Shown here: piece by piece, positions 45,892-58,379 of the stretch
Numbering within the stretch: position 1 is the first letter of the stretch
How the letters are laid out: the number at the start of each line of letters is the position of its first letter
Origin: Vandiemenella viatica
Lineage: Eukaryota; Arthropoda; Insecta; Orthoptera; Morabidae
Direction of reading: 5' to 3'
Assembly: GCA_031002005.1 (NCBI GenBank)
Contig: CM061919.1
Span: 219,850,739-219,914,738, forward strand
Length of the DNA stretch: 64,000 nucleotides
Position numbers and translations under genes: made by a program
Notes under the pieces: generated by a model
Told to the model about the DNA's origin: nothing
Databases searched by the model: none
The model's input: only the letters and a program-made list of their open reading frames with translations

Positions 45892-46229
45892 TATTAAACG
45901 ATACATTATTTGTGCATCCATATTTTCAATATTATTTTATTTATATTTTTATGTATCATTTTTAGTGTTATTTCAATACTGGGTCTAAATCTAATATGGG
46001 GATATATCTATTTTTTATATAATATAAGATTGTTAATATATTGTATAAATGTTGTTGATGTAATTAATGTACGTACATGTTATTGTGTATATACCTCATT
46101 TTATTATGTAATTATTAAATTGACTCTTTTACACATCCCACAGATTCAAACTTTTATATTCGGATTGATGAAAAATGCATTGTACAGTGTATGCGCTTCA
46201 GTATCGGTATCGTTCTTGATGTTTTGATA

Positions 46230-48245
46230 CAGTGCTGCAATATGACTGGATGGTCTCGTATTGTTCTCGCAGAAAATTCGATGTAAACTCTCGCTTATCT
46301 TAGGTAATATGTTATAGCTCCGGTACTACAATGTCAAAGTCGTTTTTTCAAGTCTAGTCTTAGCAGGAATCGCTGTGAAATTTTTTTAAATCTTCAGAGA
46401 TAAATGTCAGTGAAAGGACTATAAAAGAAGAAATCAAGGTTGAAAATAACCAAAAGTTTCTGCAGCTACAACAATTTATGTAACGAAAGCAGATATGAAA
46501 CATCATGAGACGAAATATATTTTGATAAAACATGTTAAGAATTGTTTCGCAACACTCTGACTCCGATTATGTTGGTTAGATTTTAAGCAAAGTGTATTTA
46601 TTTAAAGTTTCTTATATACTAGTTAAGCTTGGTATTCAATCCAGAAGATTGTTTGGATCTTACCAAAGGAGGTATACTTAGCGTGGTATTGGAGATAGTT
46701 CCTTTCCTCCTTATGATGCCATACCCGGTCCGGGTGAGATAATAACTATAGAGGACGCGAACTCTCTTAGGAAGTTAAACTGAGGTGGTTTCCCGTTGAC
46801 TTCCCCAGTATGAAAGTGTTGGACGATTGCGATACTGTGTATTAAGTATCGAGCGTTGTTTGTGTTGTATGAAATGAGAGATGAAGAAGGAAGAGGATGG
46901 AATTTGGTGCTGGTCCATTCTGGTCTACTCTTCCGTAGGACATCTAGAGGGCTGTCAGGTTTAACTTTCCCATCAGACGGACATCAGACGGACGAAAGAA
47001 CACTGTCGTATGGCCTCAATCCATACGCATTGTGGAGAGGTTTGTGATTTAATCCAGGACATTGGTGCTCAATCTGGTAATTAGGAATTGAGCTCCATCG
47101 CCTCTCCTACCCCGCGGGTCAAGTCCTGATGATGAAAATTTCTTCCACCAACATGACTCGAAACATCTAACCCCGTATCAGCGCCGGACACCACCATGGT
47201 GCCGCAACCAACTGAACCAACGGAACAAGCCAGGTGTATTGTTGGCTTCCTACTTGCAGGAAGAATCAGATTTATTGCTGGAAGTGATGTACAGATTTTT
47301 CTTACGTTATCGCTGTTTAATACATAAATAATAAAGGAAGATATTGGCTTTTTTTGTATGAATCTGTTTCTAAATCCTCATTTTCTTAAATTATCACTTC
47401 ACTTTCATACAAGTTTTGTAACAAGTGGTCGACTAGAAGATTTTAGTCAAAAGATGCGGCTGTCAGCAAGTTTTCTCTTTGGCATTTATACAAACACGCT
47501 AAGTTGAAACAAGGACGGCAACAGATTAGCACTCGAACCTATGCATCAGGCATTCATTTCTGTCTGGAGGTTCTAAATTAAAATTACAGTATAAATTCGA
47601 ATGATTATGCGACTTTTGCTGTTCACTGTGAAATTACACTATGGTTGATAATATTACATCCCATTTGTAAAAAGGGAGTGGTTATTTACCTCTGTCGTTC
47701 TTTATATATAACTGGACAATGAAAGGCGAGGCGCGAAACATTCCAAAGAGTTTAGCTTTGAATATTGACGCGCTGCTTACGCTTGGAATGCTAATTTAGG
47801 GCCGACCTGACGCGCCGTCGACTCTGGAATTCTTTGATCACCAGCCGAATAACTCGGTAAGTTAATTACACCAGAGTCCTGTAACAGACAACATCTCTTT
47901 CATTTGGCGCTGTCTTTGGCCCACATGGTAGTGAAGCAACATATCATATTCAGAAATCGCTGCCCGAATGAAAGAATGTAATAAATAAATACATGAACCC
48001 GACAGATCCAACAATCTGGAGTCGAGTCAACGGCGGCACTGCCTATCCTTTTCTCTGAAGCAGGAGGAAGTGGAGTACGCGAACACCTAGGAGTTCGCCA
48101 GTTGATGGTATGGAGTACGAGGCAAGATTTACGTTATAGCGGCTAACCAGCGGTATCAAACGTGCAACACGCACCTTGGTGAATTGAGATTGAAAATGAG
48201 GAAAATTGCTCCTAAAATAGATTCACCTTGCTACACCAAACAAGA
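46230..48245. other. Right-arm interior without recognisable gene
   Basis: Counterpart of 2301-4320, with the same chance frames and no known domain. Confidence 0.5.
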
Positions 48246-48249
48246 TTAT

Positions 48250-48840
48250 CTTGTTGGAGAGAGTGATGAGGGGATGTACGAGAGAAGTAAAGGAATTGGG
48301 GTACAAAACTTTGGTCAGACCATTGCTCGAATATGGTAGTGTAGTATGGGACCCTCATTTTACGTATCAAATACAGGAGTTGGAGAGGGTGCAAAAAAGG
48401 GCTGTTAGATTTGTTTCTGGAAATTATCGCAGAATGCAATCAGTGACGGATATGATAAAGGAGCTGAAATTGGATTAATTGCAAGACAGGAGGAGGATGA
48501 GGAGGGTCATGGGAGTGTACAGGGCATATATACTGGCGATGAGGCATGGAAAGATATTGCAATAGGTATGAAAAGTAGTGCATGGAAGGGAAAAGATTAC
48601 CATGACCACAAGCTGGCACTCGATTTCAGGCACAAGGGTGTGGGAAGATTCTCTTTTTTAGGTAAGGGTGTCAGGGATTGGAATGAGTTACCAAGAGAAA
48701 TGATGAATAATTTACCGAAAACTTTGAAAGAATTTAAAGATAAAATTTGTAGAGGGCAAATGTAGGTAGGTGCAGGATAGGGGGAAGATGGGTGTGTAGG
48801 GAAATTGCCACCGGAGCCTGTGCTCCATTGAAATTAAATT
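48250..48840 (+). pseudogene. LINE (Jockey/CR1-like) C-terminal ORF and 3' tail
   Basis: Twin of 1690-2300. 48251-48478 encodes 'MLERVMRGCTREV' to 'VTDMIKELKLD' followed by a stop. 48568-48765 encodes 'KLALDFRHKGVGRFSFLGKG' and 'LPREMMNNLPKTLKEFKDKI'. Relative to the left copy it has an extra two bases near 48530 ('ATATATAC') that shift the frame. It ends with the family tail near 48800-48838. Confidence 0.8.
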
Positions 48841-49457
48841 ATCCACCACATTAATTAATAACACACTACTCTTGGTGACTGTATTACTTTTTTAAAATAA
48901 AAAATCTTATTTTTTTGTAAAAAAAAAAAAACATAAAACCAGTTTTTTTTTTAAAGGGGTTCGCACTGTCTCGAAAATTTAATAGGGGTACGTGGGGCTA
49001 TATGTTTGAGAAACCCTGCTCTGAAGTGATGCGGACCATTTTTGTACCTCAATGTCTTCGGTCGTATTGATGCTACATGTCCCAAATTTTTATCATACAA
49101 TTTTAGCAAACATACTAAATTCAATTTTGTTAATGTTCTTAGTTCGGATATTATTCAGATGCAAACTTCACCTATCAGCGTGTTTTTATATGCGGTCAAA
49201 TACAGGCGATTGTTTTAGAACTGTCTGTGTATGCCGAAATGGTATCGATTTCATTAACACCCACACATAATCTTGATGGATGGATTTAAGTATAATAGAA
49301 TGTGATAAATCATGTGAAGGCAGTCTCGTCGCGGATCATATTTTACTTCAAATGTAATCTATTACGGCGCCTGAATAACATAATTTACATTTCCTCTGTA
49401 TAAATCTCACACATTCCCTTTACTACCCACAGTTAATAATGATACTAAACAAATTTC

Positions 49458-49912
49458 TTATAACCAGCTCGCTTCTTCTATGCATAATGTTTCTAAAATA
49501 GAATCATTTCTGTTACAATCAAATATGCTCGAATTTGATCCCCAGAGTCTCGGCCAATCAGGAATCGTTAATTTTGGAGTTTCGTATAAGTGTAAAAGTT
49601 TAAGAGAACGCACTAAAAGTCCTACCAGAGTGATCTGAATCTCCCGGTCTAAAATTTTTCTCTTTGTACTACGCAAAGCTTCCTCTTTATATACATCATT
49701 AATATTTTTGCACGTGGCTCCTTCTCATTTAACAAAGCCACCAGCAACGGAAAGCCACGTTTGTGAATTAAGGTTGCATTCAAATGCTCTCTTGCCAGTA
49801 GAATAAATGTTATGAATGAGTGGGAAACGATCAAACACAAAACCATTAGAACCGCAAACAATTTTGTCAGAACGAAATATAATTCGATCATTTCTGTTAC
49901 CTCACAATCCAA
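49458..49912 (-). pseudogene. Unrecognised frameshifted ORF pair (twin of 625-1079)
   Basis: Same two overlapping frames (49649-49912 and 49458-49676), with the same frameshift. Differences from the left copy are a handful of substitutions in the hydrophobic leader (for example LL to VL, IV to MV). No known family. Confidence 0.35.
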
Positions 49913-50258
49913 ATACTAGCTAAAATTCAAAATTAGAATTTATCACAGTTAGACCGCGCAGAAGCAGATCGTAAGAAATATTATTGGCGTCTGCCACTTC
50001 GATCATTTGAAACTGACCGAGTGTTGTTGAGTAGTTGTCGAAGTTACACTCAAATGTGCAAAGTTGCTACTTATATTGTACAATTTACGTATAAAAGACG
50101 ATAATAATAGTACCATATGCGGTGAAGAAACTGCACATAACAAAGTAATAGCAAATTTATATATATATATATAATGTATGACTTCGGATGAAGAATAAAT
50201 TGCTTGTTGAAATGTAAAATAAAATGTAAATATCTTGCCATATTATTTGATGACAAAC

Positions 50259-50935
50259 TCAAAACTGGCAGGTATTATACAGACGCTTCAAAGCCTTGGA
50301 TTTATTGAAGATAGTGATGAGGAGATTTACCAGAGAAGTGACTGTAACAAGATACAAAATCGTACTCAGACCAGTGCTTGAATTTGGTGGGATAGTAATG
50401 GAATTCACTTTAATGGGTATCAAATGCAGGGGTTGCAGGGGCTGCAAAAGAAGGCAACTAGATTTGTAGAACACAGTCGGTAACTGATACTATAAAGGAG
50501 CTAAATTGGGATTCACCTGGAAGTCAAGAAACGGATAGAGGGAGACCTGGAAGGCCTACATTGGCGATGAGACCTATATGGGCATTGGTAGAATAACTTG
50601 CGAGTAGTTTGTGGAAGGTAAGAGATGATGATGATACTACCGAGTCGTACTAATGGATGAATGAAGTGTTGCCATATAACTATGTTCTATGTGTGATAAA
50701 TGTCTTTTTTTGTGAAATATGTAGTTTATGAAACAGAGATTGGTGATCGTCTCGGCATTTGTCTTGATGGCTGCGGAAAACCTCCTAAAAACCCGCAGTC
50801 AGGAAGCCCGGCACACGGGGCCTGTGCGCCACGATCCAGTGTGCAGCGCCTAATCACACTGGCGGGTTTGAAAACTGAGAAGTAGGCATATAGGGGAATT
50901 GCTGCGGGACTCATGCTTCATCAGAAATAATAAAT
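50259..50935 (+). pseudogene. LINE (Jockey/CR1-like) 3' fragment with an inserted repeat
   Basis: Reads degenerate versions of 'RVMRGCTREV', 'VRPLLEYGGIV' and 'GDEAW', then at 50705-50875 a dispersed repeat shared with 27310-27450. It ends with 'GGGGAATTGCTGCGGGACTC', like the LINE 3' tail. Only the part to 50534 is in the duplicated arm. Confidence 0.6.
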
Positions 50936-52270
50936 AACAACGATAGCAGTCCATGATGACCAAACTTCATACTATGACTACCAAAATGTTCGTAAAAAAG
51001 TAAAAATGACTAGAAATCTCTCACATGTTTGAATTTTTACATTCGAACTTTTGAGGTAAGTACTGTGTTTTATTTTTTGGTTGTCTTCTGTTTATCTGCA
51101 TGGGATAAAAGGAAGAGATCTTGATAAAATTACGGCTCACAGTTTCATGTAAATTTCTGCAGAAAATCAAAATCTGTGATGAATATGAGGGGAAAACCCA
51201 TCCTATGAAATAATATCTAAGCTGACACTGCTATTAAAAACCGATCGTTGTGGTAATTCCCGGTGACCCTAGAGAAGAAATACTTTCCTCGAAAGACGAT
51301 GAAATAGGTAGAGAAAATGAAAGTGGAAGACAAGACCACAGTAACTTAAATACTATATACCGGTACGTCTGAAATCGTAGTTAGTTATATGTCCAACTGG
51401 AATATCGCACATTACTAGTTTCACTTTCCTGAAGTGTAGCCAATAATTGGCAATTGCTTACATGTTACCAGACAGAAACAAAAGAAATCAATGAACAATG
51501 GAAAACTACCCACTCATCACTCCCCCGAAATAGTGCGATAATCATTGAAATGGATTACAAGAATTCAGCAAAATATTTCCTTTAAATTTTAAGTTTGTTT
51601 TTAATTTTGCGTTTGTTGCTGTACTGTTTACCGTCACAGAATACACCGAACTACACTGGTTGGTACACCGAAACTAAACGAAAAACATTTGCATCGACAG
51701 CAAGAGTGGTTTCCGGTCTGCCAAACTTACTAAAGTGCACACTCGATAAAACAAATGCGGACATCAACCAAAGTTATTCGACCAGGGAAAAAACTGTTTG
51801 GACTGCGTTTGCGTCAACGGGATATTTTTAGAACAATGAGGAAAACATAAGATGCCAGAATCTAGGATTTATCAATTCAATTTTGAAATTACATCACCAC
51901 CCTTCCCAGTTTGCGATTCAAATTTCTGTATTCACACAACTCGCGGCGAATTTTTTCTGTTTTTATAAATTGTTCAAGACTGGAATGATGAATGAATATT
52001 TACCACGTTTTTGTTAGATTGCAGAGAAAGCAACTGAGTTCACATTGTTTTTGGAAGTATTATTATTAGTATGTAATGACTAATGACTGAAACACACGGT
52101 CGTGGAATGCGTTGAAAAATGAAAAAGTTGTAAGTTTAATACAAACTAAAGAGATTCGAAATCGATTAACAAATTAACATCAGATCTATGAAGAAGGAAA
52201 TATATGAATTGTGTAAATTTTAATTGACTACTTGACTCACTGTTGGCCACCGAGAAAATAAGAAGTAGAC
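50936..52270. other. No gene recognised
   Basis: AT-rich unique-looking sequence with chance ORFs. Confidence 0.5.
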
Positions 52271-52277
52271 AATACGA

Positions 52278-52352
52278 TGGCAAGACGGGAATTCGAACCT
52301 GCATTATCGCAAATGTCAGGTCACAGAGTTACCACTCATCCACCACACTATA
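52278..52352 (-). repeat. tRNA-like SINE head
   Basis: Minus strand: 'GTGGTGGATGAGTGGTAACT' as A-box region and 'GGTTCGAATTCCC' as B box, about 75 bases in all. A different head from the main SINE family. Could be a tRNA pseudogene. Confidence 0.55.
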
Positions 52353-52393
52353 TTTAAACATCTATTTTCTACATATTAGTAGGTAACGGTTTA

Positions 52394-52647
52394 CCGAGCG
52401 TGGTTAACACTGTGATCTCGCATTCGGGAGGACGGCGCGGTGGTTCGAATCCCCGTCCGGGCATCCAGATTTGGATTTTCCATGGTTTCCCCAAATCGCT
52501 CCAGGCGAATGCTGGGATGCTTCCTACAAAAGTCCATGGCCGAATTCCTTCCTGTTCCTTGTCCACAGTCTCATCCCGCCTCTAATGACCTCGACATCGA
52601 CAAGGCGTAAAACTATAAGTAAATAATAATAATGAAAATAAAAAAAG
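52394..52647 (+). repeat. tRNA-derived SINE copy 6, with target duplication
   Basis: Flanked by GGTAACGGTTTA at 52382-52393 and 52648-52659, a perfect 12-bp duplication. Head 'GCGTGGTTAACACTGTGATC', B box 'GGTTCGAATCCCC', central block 'TTTTCCATGGTTTCCCCAAA', 'AAGTCCATGGCCGAATT', 3' block 'GACCTCGACATCGACAAGGC' and an AATAAT-type tail. It lacks a few bases of the head relative to copy 5. Confidence 0.93.
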
Positions 52648-52772
52648 GGTAACGGTTTATTTTATTCCCTCATTCATTCTCTGTCGTAAAGAAAGGGACA
52701 AAAAATTGGATTTAATTCAATGAATTAAGTACTTGACTGTTTTAGAGCTATTTCTGATTTTAATTGCTCTTT

Positions 52773-53003
52773 ATTTTTTTACTTATGGCTTTACGCCTCG
52801 TCGATGTTGAGGTCATAAGAGGCGGGAAAGAACTGGGTACAAGGAACGGGAAGGAATTTGGCCATGGCCTTTTGAAGGAAACATCCCGGAATTCGCCTGG
52901 GGTGATTTTGGGAAAACCCAAATGTGGATGCCTGGACGGGGTTTACAAGCGGTCATCCCGAATGATAGGCCAGAGCGTTAACCGCTCGCCCACTACGCTC
53001 GGT
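52773..53003 (-). repeat. tRNA-derived SINE copy 7, with target duplication
   Basis: Opposite orientation to copy 6, 125 bp away. Flanked by TTGCTCTTT at 52764-52772 and 53004-53012. The T-rich start is the tail. The centre shows the complement of the shared block, and the head end has 'GTTAACCGCTCGCCCAC'. Confidence 0.9.
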
Positions 53004-53362
53004 TTGCTCTTTCAACAGTGTGTATATTTAAGTAACATGTTTTAATTAGTCCTTTTTTTATTAATAAACCCAGTATAATTCTTTAATCGATTTTATTTCT
53101 AACACCAGTTACTTTCATTATTACTAGCAATAAGTGTTTAATATCCTTTTTGAAGTAAAGTATCATATCCTAAGATGAAACTGACAGAGAAGTTGACTGT
53201 CAGTACGGACTCAAATTGGGTATGTATACTAACACGTTGGATCGAAACGTCGTCGGTTCGAATTCTAGTCTCAGCACGCCCTTAACCCGTCCTTCACCTC
53301 TGGCAAACTTGCTTTGTATAAGTGAAGTTCGTCAGAAAGCTTCCGTTGTTCCATTTCCTAGT

Positions 53363-53776
53363 TAAGGGAGCAACCATAAATTACGTGAGGTGTTTTTCCG
53401 GATTTCCAGACCCCCCCCCTCCCTCTGGTAAGACTTCGTGAGATTTGGTCCGCCCCCCCCCCCCCCCCCCCCCTCTGGCGACATTTGAGATTTGGTGCGT
53501 GAGACGCCCCCGCTAGAAAATTGCTCTCGCAACTTTTTGAGACTTTTTTTTTAGGTCTCACCCTTCCAAATCCGGTTACACCACCACTTTACCATTAAAT
53601 ACCCACCTAAAATCGACTTTCGCAGACCTTTTATTTTTATTTTTTTAGCTCTACAGTCCAAAAAAATTTTGAAAACCTCACGTGAGATTTCCGTTGACCC
53701 CTCCCCCCAGGTGAGATTTCACTGGAAACCCCCCCTCCCCCCTATTTCACCTCACGTAATTTATGGACGCCCCCTA
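53363..53776. mobile_element. MITE with TAAGGGAGC ends, copy 2
   Basis: Begins TAAGGGAGCAACCATAAATT and ends with the complement of a TAGGGGGCGTCCATAAAT sequence. The interior is C-rich with repeated 'TGAGATTT' and 'CCCCCC' phrases. Longer and more diverged than copy 1. Confidence 0.65.
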
Positions 53777-53994
53777 ACCTGTGGTTACCTTATGGCCCCA
53801 GCAGGATTACCGGGTAAGCGGCTGCGATAGAGGAGGTATCAGCAGCCGGTAAGAAACCCTGTCACCGTGTTGTTAGAACTATGTGAAAATACCTTTATCG
53901 ACTTCAAGTGTGTTTACTGCATAACAGACGAGAACCGAAACCTTGCGCCAAAGCATAATGACTCACACAGTTTGTCACGGAACTCTCTGTGAAG

Positions 53995-53996
<2 letters not shown>

Positions 53997-54043
<47 letters not shown>
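53997..54043 (+). repeat. (TA)n microsatellite
   Basis: Uninterrupted TA repeat of about 46 bases. Confidence 0.97.
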
Positions 54044-54047
<4 letters not shown>

Positions 54048-54685
54048 TTCTATTGATACTAAATTGGTGTCATCATGAATCATCTGTATCATTTATAGCA
54101 CATTTCTTTCAACATTCCACCCCTGTTATTATTTTCATCCTTAAGATTTTTCCGTTTTTTTTTTCATCAATAACTCAACACGGAGTTATCATTCTTGAAA
54201 GTTCTTACATAATTTAAATGTGATAGCGTTAAAGCTTTGGTAGCAATTTACTTATACTACCTCTTTGACAATACCTTTTGATATTTCATTTCCTGATTTG
54301 GTTCCACTTTTCAAAGAATTTCCAACCACGCTCACGATTTGGCATCAAATTCACTCGCTGCTTCTCCAGTGGGAGGACTGGGAACGTTTTCTACCATATT
54401 TACCACCGTTTTATAGCTCAAGCTGTTATTGCCTTGCTACAATGTCAACTTGACAATCCTTGCCCTGCACGTACCTTATAAAGCGAGATCATGACATTAT
54501 AATGTAACGTGACAATTTCATCCTCACCTGCAAACTGCTTTTGTAACCCGAGCTTCCTTTGCTTTCATTCTCTTTCGGATATCTACGGTGCCGTAAGAAT
54601 TCTACTGCTCAACTAATCAGTTTATTTTGTATCACTTTCAGCATAAAGTTGCTAGAGCACAGATTAAAATCAAATTTCTTATTTA
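54044..54685. other. No gene recognised
   Basis: AT-rich sequence leading into the satellite. Confidence 0.5.
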
Positions 54686-54689
54686 ACTG

Positions 54690-55645
54690 CTAAGTTGTGA
54701 AATCTCTTCTACATATGAGGTATCATTTTAAAGCTTATGGTCTCAACTTTGATCATATCATATTTTAAGAGAGTAATTTCTGGGAATTCAACCCTTAAAG
54801 GGCAAAAATTTCAATATTTCTAAAGTACGATTTTATGTACCTCAAACCATCTATCTCCCTGCATCCTAACCGAAATCGATAAATAAAGTATCATTTTAAA
54901 GATAAAGATATCCGCTTTAGTGTCATCATATATTAAGAAAGGAATTTTTCGGAATTCGACCCTTAAGGGGCAAAAGTACCAATATTTTTACAATACATTT
55001 TTGTGTCACGAGTCATTTATCTCCCATGATATCTAACCGATACAGAGAATGAGGTATTTATTATTTTAAAGATTAAGGGTCTCTGCCGTGGTTACATCCT
55101 ATTTTAAGAAAGGAATCTATTGGAATTTAACCATTAAAGGGCAAAATTATAATTATTTCCTAACGAATTTTTTTGTCCTGAGTTATTTATCTCCCTTGAT
55201 GGCTAATCGAAATCGAGAAATGAGCTATTATTTTAGATATTAAGGTTTCCGCTTTGGTCAACTCATATTTTAAGAAAAGAATTTTTCGGAATTCGACTCT
55301 TAAAGGGCAAAAATATAAATATTTCTGCAATGGATTTTTGTATCACGAGCCATTTATCTCCTTTGACATCTAACCGATATAGATAAATGAGGTATAATTT
55401 TAAAAAGTTAGATCCTCGCCGTGGTCACATCATAATTTAATTTAATTTTTCGGAATTCCACCCTTCAAGGGGAAAATTATCATAATTTCCATAACGTATG
55501 TTTTTGTCACGAGCTATTTATCTCCTTTGATATCTAAGTGAAGTCGATAAATGAAGTATTATTTTAGAGATTAAGGGCAAAATTATTAATATTTCTACAA
55601 CGCGTTTTTGTGTCACGAGACATTTATCTCCATCGATATCTAACC
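54690..55645 (-). repeat. 167-bp satellite, third block (inverted)
   Basis: Reverse orientation of the 18484-20480 satellite. The marker 'ATTTATCTCC' and the phrase 'CCTTAAAGGGCAAAA' recur at roughly 167-bp spacing for about six units. More diverged than the first two blocks. Continues after the hAT at 60563. Confidence 0.85.
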
Positions 55646-55877
55646 GATATAGACAGGGCCGGCCTTAACCATCTAGGCGCCCCGGGCGAGTCATGCATCT
55701 GGCGCCCTTTTATTTTTGAAAAATATTTTGAATTTTGTACCTTTTTTTACTGAAATAATATAATACTACAAACATGTATTTATTCTTATTAATAATAACA
55801 ATTTATACATTTATTCTCTAAACAATTTCATTTAGTCATGAAACATTAAATGAAAAACGAAAATTAAAACAATAAAA

Positions 55878-58136
55878 CTAAATCCTTACTTTTCTAGCAT
55901 TTTTGTCAGCAAACTCTCTTATAAGACTGGCAAAATCTAGGTTTTCTAAAACTTGATTTTCAATGGATAGCGAGACTAAACTAGTTAATCTTGTTTGACA
56001 CATTGTAGACCGCAAGTACGTTTTTATCAGTTTTAGTTTTGAAAAACTGCGTTCGCCACTTGCAACAGTTACTGGTATTGTTAACAGAATACTCAGCGAA
56101 ATCCAGGTGTTGAGGTATAACTCTTGAAAATTGTACTTTTTGATAAAGTTTAATGTTTCAATAGGTGTTGTCTGATGGTCTTCGAGATAGTGCTCTAGAC
56201 CTAAAATTTCATCGCACTATAAATCTCCATCAATGTCAGATTCAAAGTCGATCGTTAACTTTTCTTGCAGTACAGAACAATGTCGCATTAGTTTTTCTTT
56301 TTTTTGATTTTTTTTTAATGTTAAACAAGAAATTCCACGTTGCAGATAAATCTTGCATCTGTTGAAATCTTTACTTCATAGATATATGCACGGTGTCCAA
56401 AGGAGCATTAAAAAACTCTGCTTCAAACCTTTTTTTTTTTTGGATCAGTTATTGGTTCATCAATAGCCTCTTTACCCGGTCTACGTTTAATACGTCTTAG
56501 TCGAGTTTGTGGTTTGAAAACTGGTTGCGTGTTAAGCTCCGTTGCTAATTCAGTTGCTGTTACAATAGCCTGTTTGAGACCTGTTCGTCTATATGTTTTC
56601 AAATAAGAGCAACATTTATCAAGCATTTCAGTAAAGTCGACAAAGTTGATTTTAGATGATTGACTGGCTCTGCTCACAACTTTAATTTGAAAAAGAACAT
56701 CATACCATATTATAAGAGGAACAATAAAGCTGAAATCTTTTATTCGTCCTGCCAGTGTGGTCACTTCGTATGACGTCGAGGCATCGCTTTGTCTGGTAAC
56801 ATCAGCCAAGGAAACCAAAGCATCATGCATATCACATAATTGATAGCGAACCGCTTTGACGCTTTCAATTCCAGCTTCCCAGCGAGTGTCACTTACATTT
56901 TTCAGGGTGTATATTTTCAAATGATCGGTCAAAATTTTCCATCTATTTACCGATCCTGCAAATAAATTAAACATTTTTTGTAAAATTCCGAACAGGGTAA
57001 CGGATTTTACCTATGATTTTGCCGCATCGCATAATACTAAATTGTAACTATGGCATCCACATGGTACAAAAAAAAAAAGCTAGCGGATTTATGTCCATAA
57101 TTCTTTACGAACGCCTTATTTTTTCCCCTTCATGTTTGCGTCATTATCATAACCCTGTCCACTGCAGTTGTTAATGTCAAGACCATGATCACTCAATGTT
57201 TTTAAAATACTTTCTGTGAGACCTGCACCCGTTGTATCTACTATTTGCAAAAATGAAATAAAATATTATTTTATGCTAACGGCATCCTCTGTTATGTCGG
57301 CGCATCTTAATGTTATCGAAAGTTGCTCCTTATGACTTATATCAGGAGTACAATCAGCTATGATTGCGTAATACTTTGAATCCTTTATATGGGATACTAT
57401 GGTAGAGATAACTTTTGATGCCATAATTTCTATTAATTCATTTTGTATATTTTTGCCGCAATAATGGTCAGCCAAATCACCGTTCACTGCCTTTCTAACA
57501 TGCTCTTCCACGACAGGGTCAAATTTCGCCATTAATTGTACAAGGCCTAAGAATATCCCGTTATTTGGAGTAAATAATTTATCGGATGACCCTCTGAATG
57601 CCATGTTGTTTTCACCCAAATACAAGGTTATGTGCATCAATCTTTGAAGCACATTGTTCCATCGTAGCTATTCTTTCTTTAGAAATTACCTGCTGTTCTC
57701 CCTTGTCAATAGTTGAACCAGCTTTGAACCTGATTTCAGCTTTAGTCCATTGAATAAATGCTTTCTTATGTGCAGGACTATTTTCATGCACTTTCAAAGT
57801 TTCACTTAAATGTTTCGATTTTTTGAAAACTTCAGTAGTGGTCAAATTTGCAGTTGACTTTAAATCAAACAGTCGACAACAAAAACAAAAGACACTATCG
57901 TTTGATATTGAATAAACTAACCACCGACGTCTGATAGTTTCTTCGTTTGGAAGCTTTCTTGAGTAATAAGTTGAAGAGAAATGACGCCCATTTTGATCTT
58001 TCGAAAAATTATTTAAATGTACTTGCGAGGGCCCAAATAAAATAATGTGATATATATTGCTCGCATTAAGTACTTTTGGCCACGTAGCTACAAACAGTGA
58101 GATAACAGGAATCAGGTAAAAGAAAGTATTTATCAT
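55878..58136 (-). pseudogene. hAT transposase, DUF4371 / TTF-zinc-finger type
   Basis: Reads along the minus strand in order. A TTF-type N-terminal region has 'TWPKVLNAS', 'GRHFSSTYYSRKLPNEETIR' and 'RRWLVYSISNDSVFCFCCRL'. A DUF4371 block has 'AFRGSSDKLF', 'IIADCTPDISHKEQLSITLR' and, after a stop, 'GYDNDANMKGK' and 'PCGCHSYNLVLCDAA'. The middle has 'NVSDTRWEAGIESVKAVRYQ'. The C-terminal dimerisation motif is 'VTVASGERSFSKLKLIKTYL' followed by 'RSTMCQTRLTSLVSLSIENQ', to a TAG at 55878. At least two frameshifts (near 57630 and before 56130) and stops near 57265 and 57000 break it. Most of the length is present, similar to ZMYM1-like hAT proteins. It should be inactive. Confidence 0.9.
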
Positions 58137-58379
58137 ACCTTATTACTTTCGTAGATTATAAAGTATGCCTACGCAAAATAAAATACACTACTCTATAATA
58201 AAGTACGGGAGGTAACCCTAGCTGCGATTCCCATATCATTTTTAAGGTAATTCTTCTTTACATTAATACCGTGAAACAACAAAATTTAAAAGTTAAAGGA
58301 GACTGAAGACCGCGTAGGAACCCGTCCGTCACACGGACGAGCTACGGACCAGTGTGGACGCGATGGGGCAAGCCGTCAT

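Larger units (their letters stand above)
44939..50534 (-). repeat. Right arm of the large inverted duplication
   Basis: Inverted counterpart of 87-4741 with the same order of components. It differs by one 867-bp transposon at 45025-45891, small indels in homopolymers, a longer TA run near 50160, and scattered substitutions. Outside 50534 the LINE fragment continues in this copy but not in the left one. Confidence 0.9.
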
